Source: Citrobacter telavivensis (lineage in GTDB: Bacteria; Pseudomonadota; Gammaproteobacteria; Enterobacterales; Enterobacteriaceae). From it: a stretch of DNA of 64,000 bases. This document shows positions 1-8,832 of the stretch, piece by piece (the stretch's first letter is position 1; every line of letters begins with the position of its first letter). The notes beneath the pieces were generated by a model, which worked only from the letters and a program-made list of their open reading frames with translations, searched no databases and was not told where the DNA came from. A program made the translations under genes and the position numbers. The DNA is taken from contig CP045205.1 in the NCBI GenBank assembly GCA_009363175.1, positions 1,674,001 to 1,738,000 on the forward strand, in the 5' to 3' direction.

Positions 1-3
1 CTT

Positions 4-432
4 GTGAGTGACGGACTGTCGCTCCTTTCATTGTTCGCCAGCAGTTTTCTCAGCGCTACGCTGTTGCCCGGCAACTCGGAAATCGTTTTGGTTGCCATGT
101 TACTGGCCGGGCTCAGCCATCCCTGGGTCTTAGTCTTAACAGCAACAATGGGTAATAGCCTTGGAGGGTTAACTAACGTTATCCTTGGGCGTTTCTTTCC
201 GCTGCGCAAGACATCGCGCTGGCAGGAGAAAGCCGCAGGCTGGCTTAAACGCTATGGTGCGGTCACACTATTATTAAGCTGGATGCCGGTTGTGGGTGAT
301 TTACTGTGCCTGTTAGCGGGATGGATGCGCCTCTCGTGGGGGCCGGTACTCTTTTTTTTATGCCTTGGTAAAGCGCTGCGCTATATTGTTGTCGCGGCGG
401 CTACCGTTCAGGGCATTACCTGGTGGCACTAA
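4..432 (+). CDS. yqaA: YqaA, DedA/VTT-family inner membrane protein
   Basis: A 142-residue membrane protein matching E. coli YqaA in length and nearly throughout in sequence. It is hydrophobic, with about four membrane segments, and has the small DedA/SNARE-associated (VTT) domain, including the GNSLGGLTN stretch near residues 50-58 and the G-R-F-FP motif after it. The start is GTG at 4; upstream sequence is cut by the window edge, so the ribosome site cannot be judged. It lies directly upstream of gshA on the same strand, as in E. coli. DedA proteins are linked to membrane lipid homeostasis and proton gradient maintenance; the substrate of this one is unknown to me. Confidence 0.93.
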   Translation: MSDGLSLLSLFASSFLSATLLPGNSEIVLVAMLLAGLSHPWVLVLTATMGNSLGGLTNVILGRFFPLRKTSRWQEKAAGWLKRYGAVTLLLSWMPVVGDLLCLLAGWMRLSWGPVLFFLCLGKALRYIVVAAATVQGITWWH

Positions 433-510
433 TTGTGCCTGGGGATTAGCCTTTAGGGTAACCACTACAATTATGCTAATTAATACGATTTTGACAGGCG
501 GGAGGTCGAT

Positions 511-2067
511 TTGATCCCGGACGTATCACAGGCACTGGCCTGGCTGGAAAAGCATCCTCAGGCATTACAGGGGATTCAGCGCGGGCTGGAGCGCGAAACA
601 TTGCGCGTGAATGCGGATGGCACGTTGGCGACAACGGGGCATCCTGAAGCGTTAGGCTCAGCGCTGACGCATAAATGGATAACCACGGATTTCGCTGAAG
701 CGCTGCTGGAGTTTATTACGCCAGTAGACGGCGATATCCAGCATATGTTGACCTTCATGCGTGACCTGCATCGTTATACTGCCAGAAATATGGGCGATGA
801 ACGTATGTGGCCGCTGAGTATGCCTTGCTATATTGCTGAAGGTCAGGACATTGAACTGGCGCAATACGGCACCTCGAATATTGGTCGCATGAAAACGCTG
901 TACCGTGAAGGGTTGAAAAACCGTTACGGTGCGCTGATGCAAACCATCTCCGGCGTACACTATAACTTCTCTCTGCCGATGGCATTCTGGCAGGCGAAGT
1001 GCGGCATTGTGGAAGGCGAAGAGGCAAAAGAGAAAATCTCTGCCGGCTATTTCCGCCTGATCCGCAACTATTACCGCTTCGGTTGGGTCATTCCTTATTT
1101 GTTTGGCGCGTCCCCGGCGATTTGCTCTTCCTTCCTGCAGGGTAAACCGACCACGCTGCCATTTGAGAAAACCGACTGTGGGATGTACTACCTGCCGTAC
1201 GCGACCTCGTTGCGTCTGAGCGATCTGGGTTATACCAATAAGTCGCAAAGCAATCTCGGTATTACGTTTAACGATCTCTACGAATATGTGGCAGGATTGA
1301 AGCGGGCGATTAAAACGCCTTCTGAAGAGTATGCGGCGGTCGGGCTGGAAAAAGACGGTAAGCGTTTGCAAATCAACAGCAACGTGCTGCAGATTGAAAA
1401 TGAGCTGTACGCGCCAATTCGTCCGAAACGTGTTACGCGTAGCGGTGAGTCGCCTTCAGATGCGCTTCTGCGCGGCGGTATCGAGTACATCGAAGTCCGC
1501 TCGCTGGATATCAACCCGTTCTCGCCAATCGGCGTGGACGAGCAGCAGGTGCGCTTCCTTGACCTGTTTATGGTCTGGTGCGTGCTGGCCGATGCGCCGG
1601 AAATGAGCAGCAGCGAGCTATTGTGTACGCGTACCAACTGGAATCGAGTGATTCTGGAAGGGCGTAAGCCGGGTCTGACGTTAGGCATCGGTTGTGAAAC
1701 CGCGCAGTTCCCGTTGCCTGAAGTGGGCAAAGATTTGTTCCGCGATCTGAAACGCGTGGCGCAAACGCTGGACAGTATCCACGGGGGAGAGGATTATCAG
1801 AAAGTCTGCGACGAACTGGTCGCCTGTTTTGATAATCCGGAATTGACGTTCTCTGCACGTATTCTGCGGTCTATGCTTGATACAGGCATTGGCGGTACGG
1901 GCAAGGCGCTGGGCGAAGCTTATCGCAATCTGTTGCGTGAAGAGCCGCTGGAAATATTGCAGGAAGAAGACTTTGTGGCTGAATGTGACGCTTCAAAACG
2001 TCGCCAGCGTGAGGTTGAAGCAGCGGACACCGAGCCGTTTGACCGCTGGCTGGAAAAACAGGCCTGA
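511..2067 (+). CDS. gshA: Glutamate-cysteine ligase
   Basis: Gamma-glutamylcysteine synthetase, the ATP-dependent first step of glutathione synthesis, cytoplasmic. The 518-residue product equals E. coli GshA in length and is close to identical along its whole length, including the RGLERETLRV start of the ATP-grasp-like fold (residues 24-33) and the HYNFS motif near residue 150. The start codon is the rare TTG at 511, also used in E. coli, with a strong GGAGG at 501-505; this weak start is thought to limit expression. It ends just before the micA gene on the opposite strand, whose terminator hairpin can serve both. Confidence 0.97.
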   Translation: MIPDVSQALAWLEKHPQALQGIQRGLERETLRVNADGTLATTGHPEALGSALTHKWITTDFAEALLEFITPVDGDIQHMLTFMRDLHRYTARNMGDERMWPLSMPCYIAEGQDIELAQYGTSNIGRMKTLYREGLKNRYGALMQTISGVHYNFSLPMAFWQAKCGIVEGEEAKEKISAGYFRLIRNYYRFGWVIPYLFGASPAICSSFLQGKPTTLPFEKTDCGMYYLPYATSLRLSDLGYTNKSQSNLGITFNDLYEYVAGLKRAIKTPSEEYAAVGLEKDGKRLQINSNVLQIENELYAPIRPKRVTRSGESPSDALLRGGIEYIEVRSLDINPFSPIGVDEQQVRFLDLFMVWCVLADAPEMSSSELLCTRTNWNRVILEGRKPGLTLGIGCETAQFPLPEVGKDLFRDLKRVAQTLDSIHGGEDYQKVCDELVACFDNPELTFSARILRSMLDTGIGGTGKALGEAYRNLLREEPLEILQEEDFVAECDASKRRQREVEAADTEPFDRWLEKQA

Positions 2068-2075
2068 CAGAAAAG

Positions 2076-2148
2076 AAAAAGGCCACTCGTGAGTGGCCAA
2101 AATTTCATCTCTGAAAACAGGGATGATGATAACAAATGCGCGTCTTTC
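2076..2148 (-). ncRNA. micA: MicA (SraD) small RNA
   Basis: Read on the minus strand this 73-base stretch reproduces MicA: a 5' GAAAGACGCGCAUUUGUUAU segment (the seed that pairs with ompA and other porin mRNAs), a first stem-loop, an AU-rich Hfq site, and a GGCCACUC/GAGUGGCC hairpin followed by U5. MicA is an Hfq-dependent, sigma-E-induced repressor of outer membrane protein synthesis. Its place between gshA and luxS, antisense to the luxS leader, is the same as in E. coli, where it also affects luxS mRNA processing. Confidence 0.93.
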
Positions 2149-2154
2149 ATATAC

Positions 2155-2183
2155 TCAGACTCGCACCGGAACGAAGAGTTCAG
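2155..2183 (-). promoter_or_regulatory. Sigma-E promoter of micA
   Basis: On the minus strand the sequence upstream of micA contains GAACTC, 16 bases, then TCTGA, followed six bases later by the micA start. This fits the sigma-E (RpoE) pattern GAACTT-N16-TCTGA, which drives micA in E. coli. Confidence 0.7.
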
Positions 2184-2215
2184 TTTATTTTAAAAAAATT
2201 ATCGGAGGTGGCTAA

Positions 2216-2731
2216 ATGCCGTTGTTAGATAGCTTCACTGTCGATCATACCCGGATGGAAGCACCTGCAGTGCGCGTGGCGAAAACGATGAACACCCCGC
2301 ATGGCGACGCCATTACCGTGTTTGATCTGCGTTTCTGCATTCCAAACAAAGAAGTGATGCCGGAAAAAGGGATTCACACGCTGGAGCATCTGTTCGCAGG
2401 CTTTATGCGTAATCACCTCAACGGCAATGGTGTCGAGATTATCGATATCTCCCCAATGGGTTGCCGTACCGGTTTCTATATGAGCCTGATTGGGACGCCT
2501 GACGAGCAGCGTGTAGCCGATGCCTGGAAAGCGGCGATGGCTGACGTGCTAAAAGTTCAGGACCAGAATCAGATCCCGGAACTGAACGTCTACCAGTGCG
2601 GCACTTATCAGATGCACTCACTGAGCGAAGCACAGGACATTGCGCGTCATATCCTGGAACACGACGTTCGCGTCAACAGCAATGAAGAGCTGGCGCTGCC
2701 GAAAGAGAAGTTGCAGGAACTGCACATTTAG
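2216..2731 (+). CDS. luxS: S-ribosylhomocysteine lyase, AI-2 synthase
   Basis: Cytoplasmic iron-dependent enzyme that splits S-ribosylhomocysteine into homocysteine and DPD, the precursor of autoinducer-2, as part of the activated methyl cycle. The 171 residues match the family length. Metal ligands are visible: the HTLEH motif with H54 and H58 and catalytic E57, the MGCRTG loop with the catalytic cysteine near residue 84, and the YQCGTY cysteine near residue 128. TCGGAGGTGG precedes the ATG. It has its own transcription unit, closed by a strong terminator, with micA antisense to its leader. Confidence 0.97.
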   Translation: MPLLDSFTVDHTRMEAPAVRVAKTMNTPHGDAITVFDLRFCIPNKEVMPEKGIHTLEHLFAGFMRNHLNGNGVEIIDISPMGCRTGFYMSLIGTPDEQRVADAWKAAMADVLKVQDQNQIPELNVYQCGTYQMHSLSEAQDIARHILEHDVRVNSNEELALPKEKLQELHI

Positions 2732-2747
2732 TTGTGTGATGACTGAC

Positions 2748-2782
2748 AAAAAAAGCCCGTTCAGTTGAACGGGCTTTTTTAT
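2748..2782. terminator. Bidirectional terminator luxS/emrB
   Basis: Perfect 10-bp stem AGCCCGTTCA/TGAACGGGCT (2754-2763 with 2766-2775) flanked by A7 on the left and T6 on the right, so it can stop luxS on the plus strand and emrB on the minus strand. Confidence 0.85.
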
Positions 2783-2791
2783 CACTATTAC

Positions 2792-4330
2792 CTAGTGCGC
2801 GCCACCGCCGCCGCCACCCGCACCAAACGGGGGTTTAGCGAACCAGACCAGACCGAGCAGTACGAGGAAGATCCCCGCCGACATCCAGAAGATCTCGTTA
2901 GCCGAAATAATCAGCCCCTGATTGGTGATCTGCTGGGCTATCCAGCCTGACGCCTGCTGCTGCGTCATGCCCAGTCCCTGTAGCTGATCGTACATTGCCT
3001 GCGCGTTCGGGTTATACGGATTCACCGACTCGGTTAACTGCGCGTGGTGCATCGACTCCCGGTTGGTCCACATGGTGGTCGTAATCGATGTCCCGATTGA
3101 CCCCGCCAGCGTTCGTGTAAAGTTAGACAAGCTCGATGCTGCCGCCAGGCGTTCAGGCGGTAAGCCAGACAGCGTGATGGTCGTCAGCGGCATAAAGAAG
3201 CACGCCACCGCAAAGCCCTGAATAAACTGCGGCCAGGCAGACGCGCCGAAGTCCATTCCCGGTTCAAACGTCCACGCACGCCAGTAAAAGCAGACGGCGT
3301 ACATAATAAAGCTGAACGTCACCAGCCTGCGCATATCCAGCTTATGGGCAAAGCGGCCAATAATCGGCGACAGGATCACCGGAATGATCCCCACCGGTGC
3401 GGACGCCAGACCTGCCCACGTCGCGGTATAGCCGTAGACCTCCTGCAAGAGCTGCGGCAGCAGAACAATCGCCCCGAAGTACAGCATATAGGCCAGACTG
3501 ATACACAAACAGCCGATGGTAAAGTTTCGCGACTTAAAGAGCGAGAGATCGACAATGGGGTTGTCGTCGGTGAGCTCCCAGACAATCAGGAAGCTAATGG
3601 CGACCACCGCCACCACGGTCAGAATGACGATTTCCTGCGAGGCGAACCAGTCCAGCTCTTTCCCCCGGTCGAGCATAATCTGCAAGCTACCAATACCAAT
3701 CACCAGCAGCGCCAGCCCGATGGCATCAATCCGTCGCTGTTCGGTACGCGTTTCGCGACCGCGCAGGGTTTGCAGCGTCATCAAAACCACCACAATACCG
3801 ATCGGCACGTTGATAAAGAAGATCCAGCCCCAGTGATAGTTATCGCTGATATAGCCGCCCAGAATCGGGCCGCAAATCGGCGCGACGATCACCGTCATTG
3901 ACCACAGCGCCAGCGCAATGGAGCGCTTCGCGGGCGGGTAGTTATTGAGCAGCAGACTTTGCGAAAGCGGGATCAGCGGCCCGGCGACCACCCCCTGAAC
4001 GACACGGAAGAAGATCAGCATGTTCAGGCTGTTGGAGACGCCGCACGCCCATGAGGCAATGGCAAACGCCACCGTTGACCACATGAACAGCTTCACTTCC
4101 CCGACGCGCTTTGCCAGCCAACCGGTGATGGGAATCGAGATGGCGTTCGCCACCCCGAAAGAGGTGATCACCCACGTCCCCTGGCTCAGCGATGAGCCGA
4201 GGTTCCCGGCGATAGTGGGGATCGCCACGTTAGCAATGGTGGAGTCCAGCACCTGCATGAATGTCGCCAGCGACAGCGCAATCGTCATAATGACGAGCTG
4301 CGCGCCCTCCAGCGGTTTTTGCTGTTGCAT
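2792..4330 (-). CDS. emrB: Multidrug efflux MFS transporter EmrB
   Basis: Inner-membrane proton antiporter (DHA2 family, 14 membrane segments) that with EmrA and TolC expels uncouplers such as CCCP, nalidixic acid and other hydrophobic drugs. The product from the ATG at 4330 is 512 residues, the E. coli length, with motif C of drug:H+ antiporters (VAPICGPILGG) and the glycine-rich C-terminal tail GAGGGGGGAH. The ATG at 4330 is preceded by GAGG; an in-frame GTG at 4339 is less likely. It follows emrA after about 15 bases. Confidence 0.96.
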   Translation of the reverse strand: MQQQKPLEGAQLVIMTIALSLATFMQVLDSTIANVAIPTIAGNLGSSLSQGTWVITSFGVANAISIPITGWLAKRVGEVKLFMWSTVAFAIASWACGVSNSLNMLIFFRVVQGVVAGPLIPLSQSLLLNNYPPAKRSIALALWSMTVIVAPICGPILGGYISDNYHWGWIFFINVPIGIVVVLMTLQTLRGRETRTEQRRIDAIGLALLVIGIGSLQIMLDRGKELDWFASQEIVILTVVAVVAISFLIVWELTDDNPIVDLSLFKSRNFTIGCLCISLAYMLYFGAIVLLPQLLQEVYGYTATWAGLASAPVGIIPVILSPIIGRFAHKLDMRRLVTFSFIMYAVCFYWRAWTFEPGMDFGASAWPQFIQGFAVACFFMPLTTITLSGLPPERLAAASSLSNFTRTLAGSIGTSITTTMWTNRESMHHAQLTESVNPYNPNAQAMYDQLQGLGMTQQQASGWIAQQITNQGLIISANEIFWMSAGIFLVLLGLVWFAKPPFGAGGGGGGAH

Positions 4331-4345
4331 CACACGCACCTCAGA

Positions 4346-5518
4346 TTAGCCTGCGTTGGCCTGCACAATCTCTTCGATCAGCTTGTTGACCGGGGCAAGG
4401 CTGATTTCACGGGCGTTACTCTCAGACACCGGCGTGGTGCGAACCTGGCTGGCCAGCACCTGACCGTCGCGATTCGCAGTATCGACGGTGACGAGCGTCG
4501 ATAAACCAATCCGCAGCGGATGCTGCGCCAACTGCTGGGCGTCCAGTTCGATACGCACGGGCAGTCGCTGAACCACTTTGATCCAGTTACCGGTCGCGTT
4601 CTGTGCGGGCAGCAGGGAGAAGGCGCTGCCGGTCCCCATATCAAGACCCACCACTTTACCGGTGTATTTAACGTCATCGCCGTAGATATCACTGATGACC
4701 GTGGCCGGTTGGCCGATACGCATATGGGCAAGCTGCGTCTCTTTGAAGTTGGCATCAACCCACAGATTGGTGGCCGGAACCACGGCCATCAGCGGCGTCG
4801 TGGGGCTGATCTGTGCGCCAGGCTGCACGGCGCGACGAGAAACGTAGCCGGTCATCGGACTGACGATTTTGGTTCGTTCCAGCGCCAGCCAGGCGTTACG
4901 CACTTCGGTGGCGGCCTGTTGGACGGCAGGCTGATCTTCGAGTTTGCTGTCCAGAATCATCGCCTGATTCGCGTTGTATTGCTGAATGGCAACATCAAGC
5001 TGTGCCTGCGCGCTGGCCACGGCATCACGCGCGTGTTGCAGTTCTTCGCGGCCGATCAGGTTAGCGTTGCCGAGCGGTACGCGACGGTTAAAATCGCTTT
5101 GCGCCTGGGCGAGGGCAGTTTTCTGCACCTCAATGTTCGCCTGCAACTGTTTGCTGTTGATCATTAACTGATGCGTCTGACGAACGCTGGAGGCCAGCGC
5201 GGTCTTCGCTTTTTCAAATGCCTGTCTGGCATCCGTCTGATCGAGCGTGACGAGAACGTCACCCTGTTTAACAAAGTCAGTGTTATCCGCCCAGACTTTC
5301 GTCACGCTGCCGGATACCTGTGCCATGATTTGAACCTGGTTCCCTGCCACGTACGCATCATCGGTCTCTTCGACATGACGCAGTACCAAAAACCAATAGA
5401 TCCCATATGCCACGGCAATAATGATAAAGAGCAAGGTCAGGAGGAGTAGCGTACTTTTACGTTTGCTTTTCTTCTTAACCGGTTGCTGCGGGGTTTGAGT
5501 CTCCGCATTTGCGCTCAT
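4346..5518 (-). CDS. emrA: Multidrug efflux membrane-fusion protein EmrA
   Basis: Periplasmic adaptor linking EmrB to TolC. The 390-residue product from MSANAETQTP has a basic cytoplasmic tail, one membrane anchor (about residues 26-48), a barrel-sandwich lipoyl half (near residues 60-95), a long alpha-hairpin with alanine/glutamine-rich coiled coil (about 95-205), and the second lipoyl half beginning near IVSPMTGYVSRR. The start four codons inside the longest frame matches E. coli. It lies in the operon emrR-emrA-emrB. Confidence 0.96.
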   Translation of the reverse strand: MSANAETQTPQQPVKKKSKRKSTLLLLTLLFIIIAVAYGIYWFLVLRHVEETDDAYVAGNQVQIMAQVSGSVTKVWADNTDFVKQGDVLVTLDQTDARQAFEKAKTALASSVRQTHQLMINSKQLQANIEVQKTALAQAQSDFNRRVPLGNANLIGREELQHARDAVASAQAQLDVAIQQYNANQAMILDSKLEDQPAVQQAATEVRNAWLALERTKIVSPMTGYVSRRAVQPGAQISPTTPLMAVVPATNLWVDANFKETQLAHMRIGQPATVISDIYGDDVKYTGKVVGLDMGTGSAFSLLPAQNATGNWIKVVQRLPVRIELDAQQLAQHPLRIGLSTLVTVDTANRDGQVLASQVRTTPVSESNAREISLAPVNKLIEEIVQANAG

Positions 5519-5642
5519 GTTGTTCTCCACGATCTTATTTTTTCGTCGGCTGGGCCGAGCTGTTTACCAGAAAGGCCAGCACGTTCAGGTGCTGGCCAGT
5601 CAGTTTTCTTTCTTAATCTGGATTATTGAGCGAGTCGACGCG

Positions 5643-6173
5643 TTAGCTCAGCGCCTCAAGGATAGCACCATCCTGGTCCATCTGATCGAGACGCGTCAGA
5701 AGCTTACGGGTGATGTGCTCAAGCTGTTCTTTTTCTGCAGTGCTAAGAGAGGACCACAGTTGATGCAGGCAGTTATGCTGCGGCGGTAATACCTCGCGCA
5801 AAAAAGCATGGCCTTTATCGGTTAACTGCAGATGCAGGCAACGACGATCGTTGTCGCTTTCACGGCGCTCGATCCAACCGCGCTTTTCCAGCTCATCAGC
5901 GATACGTGTCGCGTTAGTACGCGATGACCCCAGGGCACAGCTCAGTTCAGAAGGCTGAATGCTGTGGTTTTCCTGAGACTCCAGCGTAATCAACGCCATA
6001 AACAACGTCTCGTTAATCCCTTGAGCTTTCAGCATTTTATTGCGATTATCCAGCAGCTTTCCTTGCATATGCATGCAAAGACGAGTCAGCAGAATTTCCT
6101 GATAAGGAAAATCCTCGTGGCGGCTGGCGCGAAATTTTAGCATTTGTTCAATGGGCGTAAACGAACTATCCAT
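5643..6173 (-). CDS. emrR: MarR-family repressor EmrR (MprA)
   Basis: Transcriptional repressor of emrRAB, released by binding hydrophobic drugs or uncouplers. At 176 residues it equals E. coli EmrR. The winged helix (about residues 60-125) carries the recognition-helix region SSRTNATRIADELEKRGWI and the wing signature ESDNDRRCLHLQLT. It is the first gene of the operon; the 124 bases before emrA and the 90 bases upstream of emrR are the expected regulatory sites, although I cannot mark an operator with confidence. Confidence 0.96.
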   Translation of the reverse strand: MDSSFTPIEQMLKFRASRHEDFPYQEILLTRLCMHMQGKLLDNRNKMLKAQGINETLFMALITLESQENHSIQPSELSCALGSSRTNATRIADELEKRGWIERRESDNDRRCLHLQLTDKGHAFLREVLPPQHNCLHQLWSSLSTAEKEQLEHITRKLLTRLDQMDQDGAILEALS

Positions 6174-6263
6174 TTGGGCATGACCTCATTAATTTCAGCC
6201 GATATAGTAACGACAGTGACAAATAAAGTAAATGTATTATTAAATTAAAATGATTCTTGTATC

Positions 6264-6599
6264 CTATAAAACCGCCAACATTTTCCACGCTAATCCATAG
6301 GCCAGAGCACTTAATAGCGTGGGAACAATGATGCTGCGCGTTTTATAAAAACTTGCACCCAGTACAGCAAAACCCGCGAGCGTCGGCACGAAGCGACTGG
6401 CGTCGTGCATTACCTCAGGGGCGGTTGACACAACCAGCAGGGCGCAAATTGATGCTATGCCGATGGTGTCGAGTAGTACGCCGGTTGCGCCTCGCTTGCC
6501 CGGACGAGTATTTCCCATCTTCAGACGCAGCGGTAAATAGCGAAACCCATAATTCACACAGCCGACCAGCAACCCGAGTAGCAGTACCTCATAGCGCAT
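6264..6599 (-). CDS. ygaH: L-valine exporter small subunit YgaH (AzlD family)
   Basis: A 111-residue hydrophobic protein with about four membrane segments, same length as E. coli YgaH and the AzlD family. With YgaZ it forms the branched-chain amino acid (L-valine) exporter in the inner membrane. Its start overlaps the end of ygaZ by 11 bases, so the two are translationally coupled. Confidence 0.94.
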   Translation of the reverse strand: MRYEVLLLGLLVGCVNYGFRYLPLRLKMGNTRPGKRGATGVLLDTIGIASICALLVVSTAPEVMHDASRFVPTLAGFAVLGASFYKTRSIIVPTLLSALAYGLAWKMLAVL

Positions 6600-7326
6600 C
6601 GGGAACCCCTTGCCAGAAAGCCTGGATCAGCGCGGTCAGACAGCCGCACACAATCCCCGCAAGAATCGCGGCGGGGATGGAAAATAGCGTCACGCCCGCC
6701 AGTGCGCCAGCGAGTGCGGCGGTCACGCACAGGGACTGTTTGCGCTGGAATGACGCCAGCAGAAAACTCATAAACAGCGCGGGCAGCATAAACCCGAGCG
6801 CCGCTTCGACCGCCGGGAATCCTTTCAATAAACCGCTGCCGGAAAAGGCACCGATTACTGTTCCCAGCACCCATGAAGCCCAGGAGCAAAATGCAATGCC
6901 GATCATCCAGTTTTCGCTCCAGCGACGGTTATCCCGTACCAGCTTTGCGGTGGCCGCGGCAAAGACTTCGTCAGTGAGGCCAAAAGCCCATAAGGCGGTT
7001 TTCGGTTTACTGAGTTTTTGGGCGATACGACTGCGCAGGGAAGGGCCGTATAAGACATGGCGTACATCCATCGCCATGACGGTCAGGGCGGCAACCCATA
7101 ATGTGCTGCCTGCGGCGAGCATGGTTGTGATAACGAACTGACTGGCACCAGCATAAATAATGCAGGAAAAAAATACGCTTTCAAGCGGGCTAAACCCGAG
7201 ACGGGTGGCATTGAGACCAAATGCAAAGGCAACAGGAATATAACTGATGACGATGGGTAAACTGTCTTTGAATCCTTCCGCACAGGTCGCCGGAGGGGTA
7301 TTGGGCAGAGAAGCGGGCCTTTCCAT
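6589..7326 (-). CDS. ygaZ: L-valine exporter large subunit YgaZ (AzlC family)
   Basis: Large subunit of the YgaZH exporter, 245 residues from the start at 7326, as in E. coli. It has the AzlC signature around SYIPVAFAFGLNATRLGFS and YAGASQFV near the N-terminus and multiple membrane segments. An in-frame upstream start at 7383 (GTG) would give 264 residues, but neither has a clear ribosome site; I chose the E. coli-equivalent start. Confidence 0.9.
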   Translation of the reverse strand: MERPASLPNTPPATCAEGFKDSLPIVISYIPVAFAFGLNATRLGFSPLESVFFSCIIYAGASQFVITTMLAAGSTLWVAALTVMAMDVRHVLYGPSLRSRIAQKLSKPKTALWAFGLTDEVFAAATAKLVRDNRRWSENWMIGIAFCSWASWVLGTVIGAFSGSGLLKGFPAVEAALGFMLPALFMSFLLASFQRKQSLCVTAALAGALAGVTLFSIPAAILAGIVCGCLTALIQAFWQGVPDAL

Positions 7327-7450
7327 AGAATTTTGCGCGTTATCACCAATGTTAAAATTATCAGGGCTAATAATCCCTATCACCTTAACAGACTGGGGGG
7401 CTCCTTAACACCCTCAGGAGCCCAAACGAGCGCAAACGCTTGCTGAGCGT

Positions 7451-8635
7451 TTAAATTGCGGCTTCTTGTCGGTGAAATCCTCGCCACCAGACCAGCAGGT
7501 TCAGTACGGCAACGGTCGACCCTGCCAGACAAACGCCCAGCCATCCGGCATGCTGCCAGGCCGAGGCGGAGATTAACGACCCTGCGGCCCCGCCGATAAA
7601 GTAACTGGTCATATACCCTGCGGTCAGGCGGTTTCGCGCCTGCGGATAAAGACGATAAATCACCGTCTGGTTAGTGATGTGAACCCCCTGAACGGTAAGG
7701 TCCAGTACCAGGATCCCGACAATCAGCGCCAGTACCGAGGCGTGTCCCAACCAGATAGCTAACCAGGAGAGCAGTAGCAGCAGCAGGCCCCAGGTCGTGG
7801 TGAGATGAGAATGCCCTTTATCCGCAAGACCGCCAGCCGGACGTGCGCCGAGCGCGCCAGCGGCACCCGCCAGCCCAAACAGGCCAATCATCCCTTCGGA
7901 ATAGTTAAACGGCGGGGCGGCGAGTAAAAAGGCCATTGAGGTCCAGAGAATGCTGAAGTTGGCGAAGGTCAGGCAGCCCAGTAGCGCACGTGTGCGCAGC
8001 AGTTTATCGCGGGTAAACAGACTGAATACGGAACCCAGCAGTTGCGGGTAGTTCAGATGGGTGTCGGACTTCACCTTTGGCAAGCCGCGCCACAGGGCGA
8101 TAGCCATCAGCGCCATCAATATGGAGGCGACCCAAAAGACGGTACGCCAGCCGCCGAGATTCGCCAGCAGGCCCGCCACGGTACGCGCCAGTAGAATGCC
8201 CAGCAGCAGTCCGCTCATGATGGTTCCGACCACTTTGCCGCGTTTATCGGGTGTGGCAAGCGTCGCCGCCAGCGGCACCAGTATCTGTGCTACCACGGAA
8301 AAGAGCCCGGTCAGCGCCGTGCCGAGGAGCATCATCGCCAGCGACTGACTGCTGGCGGTAATGAGCATCCCGCCCGCCGCCAGCAGCGTCATGGAGACGA
8401 TCAGCGTCCGGCGTTCAAACATATCGCCAAGTGGAACCAGCAACAGCAAACCGGCGGCGTAGCCCAGTTGCGCTGCGGTGACGATAAACCCGGCCGAGCT
8501 GGCGGAAAGCGAGAAGTTGCGTGCGATGGTATCGAGCAGCGGTTGTGCATAGTAGTTGCTGGCGACGGCCAGACCGGTTGCCACAGACATAAGAACGATC
8601 AGTGCTGGGCTCAGCCCGTGAGAGGTTTTTGTCAT
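7451..8635 (-). CDS. ygaY: MFS transporter YgaY, intact
   Basis: A 394-residue transporter of the major facilitator superfamily with 12 predicted membrane segments. The MFS motif A appears as GDMFERRTLI near residue 71, and the motif-A-like repeat GGLADKGH lies in the second half. Position between ygaZ and proX identifies it as ygaY, which is a broken pseudogene in E. coli K-12 but complete here. It looks like a DHA1 sugar-efflux/drug-type carrier; the substrate is unknown. Confidence 0.85.
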   Translation of the reverse strand: MTKTSHGLSPALIVLMSVATGLAVASNYYAQPLLDTIARNFSLSASSAGFIVTAAQLGYAAGLLLLVPLGDMFERRTLIVSMTLLAAGGMLITASSQSLAMMLLGTALTGLFSVVAQILVPLAATLATPDKRGKVVGTIMSGLLLGILLARTVAGLLANLGGWRTVFWVASILMALMAIALWRGLPKVKSDTHLNYPQLLGSVFSLFTRDKLLRTRALLGCLTFANFSILWTSMAFLLAAPPFNYSEGMIGLFGLAGAAGALGARPAGGLADKGHSHLTTTWGLLLLLLSWLAIWLGHASVLALIVGILVLDLTVQGVHITNQTVIYRLYPQARNRLTAGYMTSYFIGGAAGSLISASAWQHAGWLGVCLAGSTVAVLNLLVWWRGFHRQEAAI

Positions 8636-8739
8636 TATGTTCGCAATCGTGAGTCAGGTGATGATTTCTTAGGGAATCAATCATAGCGGACATTTATGAA
8701 TGCGGGGGATTTGTTGCGTGCCGGATTGTGCGGTCAAGT

Positions 8740-8788
8740 GGGAGTAGGGAGTAGGGAGTAGGGAGTAGGGAGTAGGGAGTAGGGAGTA
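8740..8788 (+). repeat. Seven tandem GGGAGTA heptamers
   Basis: Seven exact copies of the heptamer GGGAGTA without any interruption, ending where a REP begins. Each GGG is separated from the next by AGTA, so the plus strand satisfies the G3-N4 pattern for an intramolecular G-quadruplex several times over. It lies in the intergenic space downstream of proX (minus strand) and upstream of ygaY. Confidence 0.95.
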
Positions 8789-8820
8789 GGCCGGATAAGC
8801 GCATCGCGCGCCATCCGGCA
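8789..8820. repeat. REP element downstream of proX
   Basis: Imperfect palindrome with GCCGGATAAG on one side and CCATCCGGCA on the other, the usual enterobacterial REP/PU signature, abutting the GGGAGTA array. Confidence 0.85.
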
Positions 8821-8832
8821 TTCAGGAGGGGA

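Noticed and set aside
658..1371. 237-codon frame antisense to gshA
   Set aside because: Typical long shadow frame of a GC-rich conserved gene; no family resemblance.
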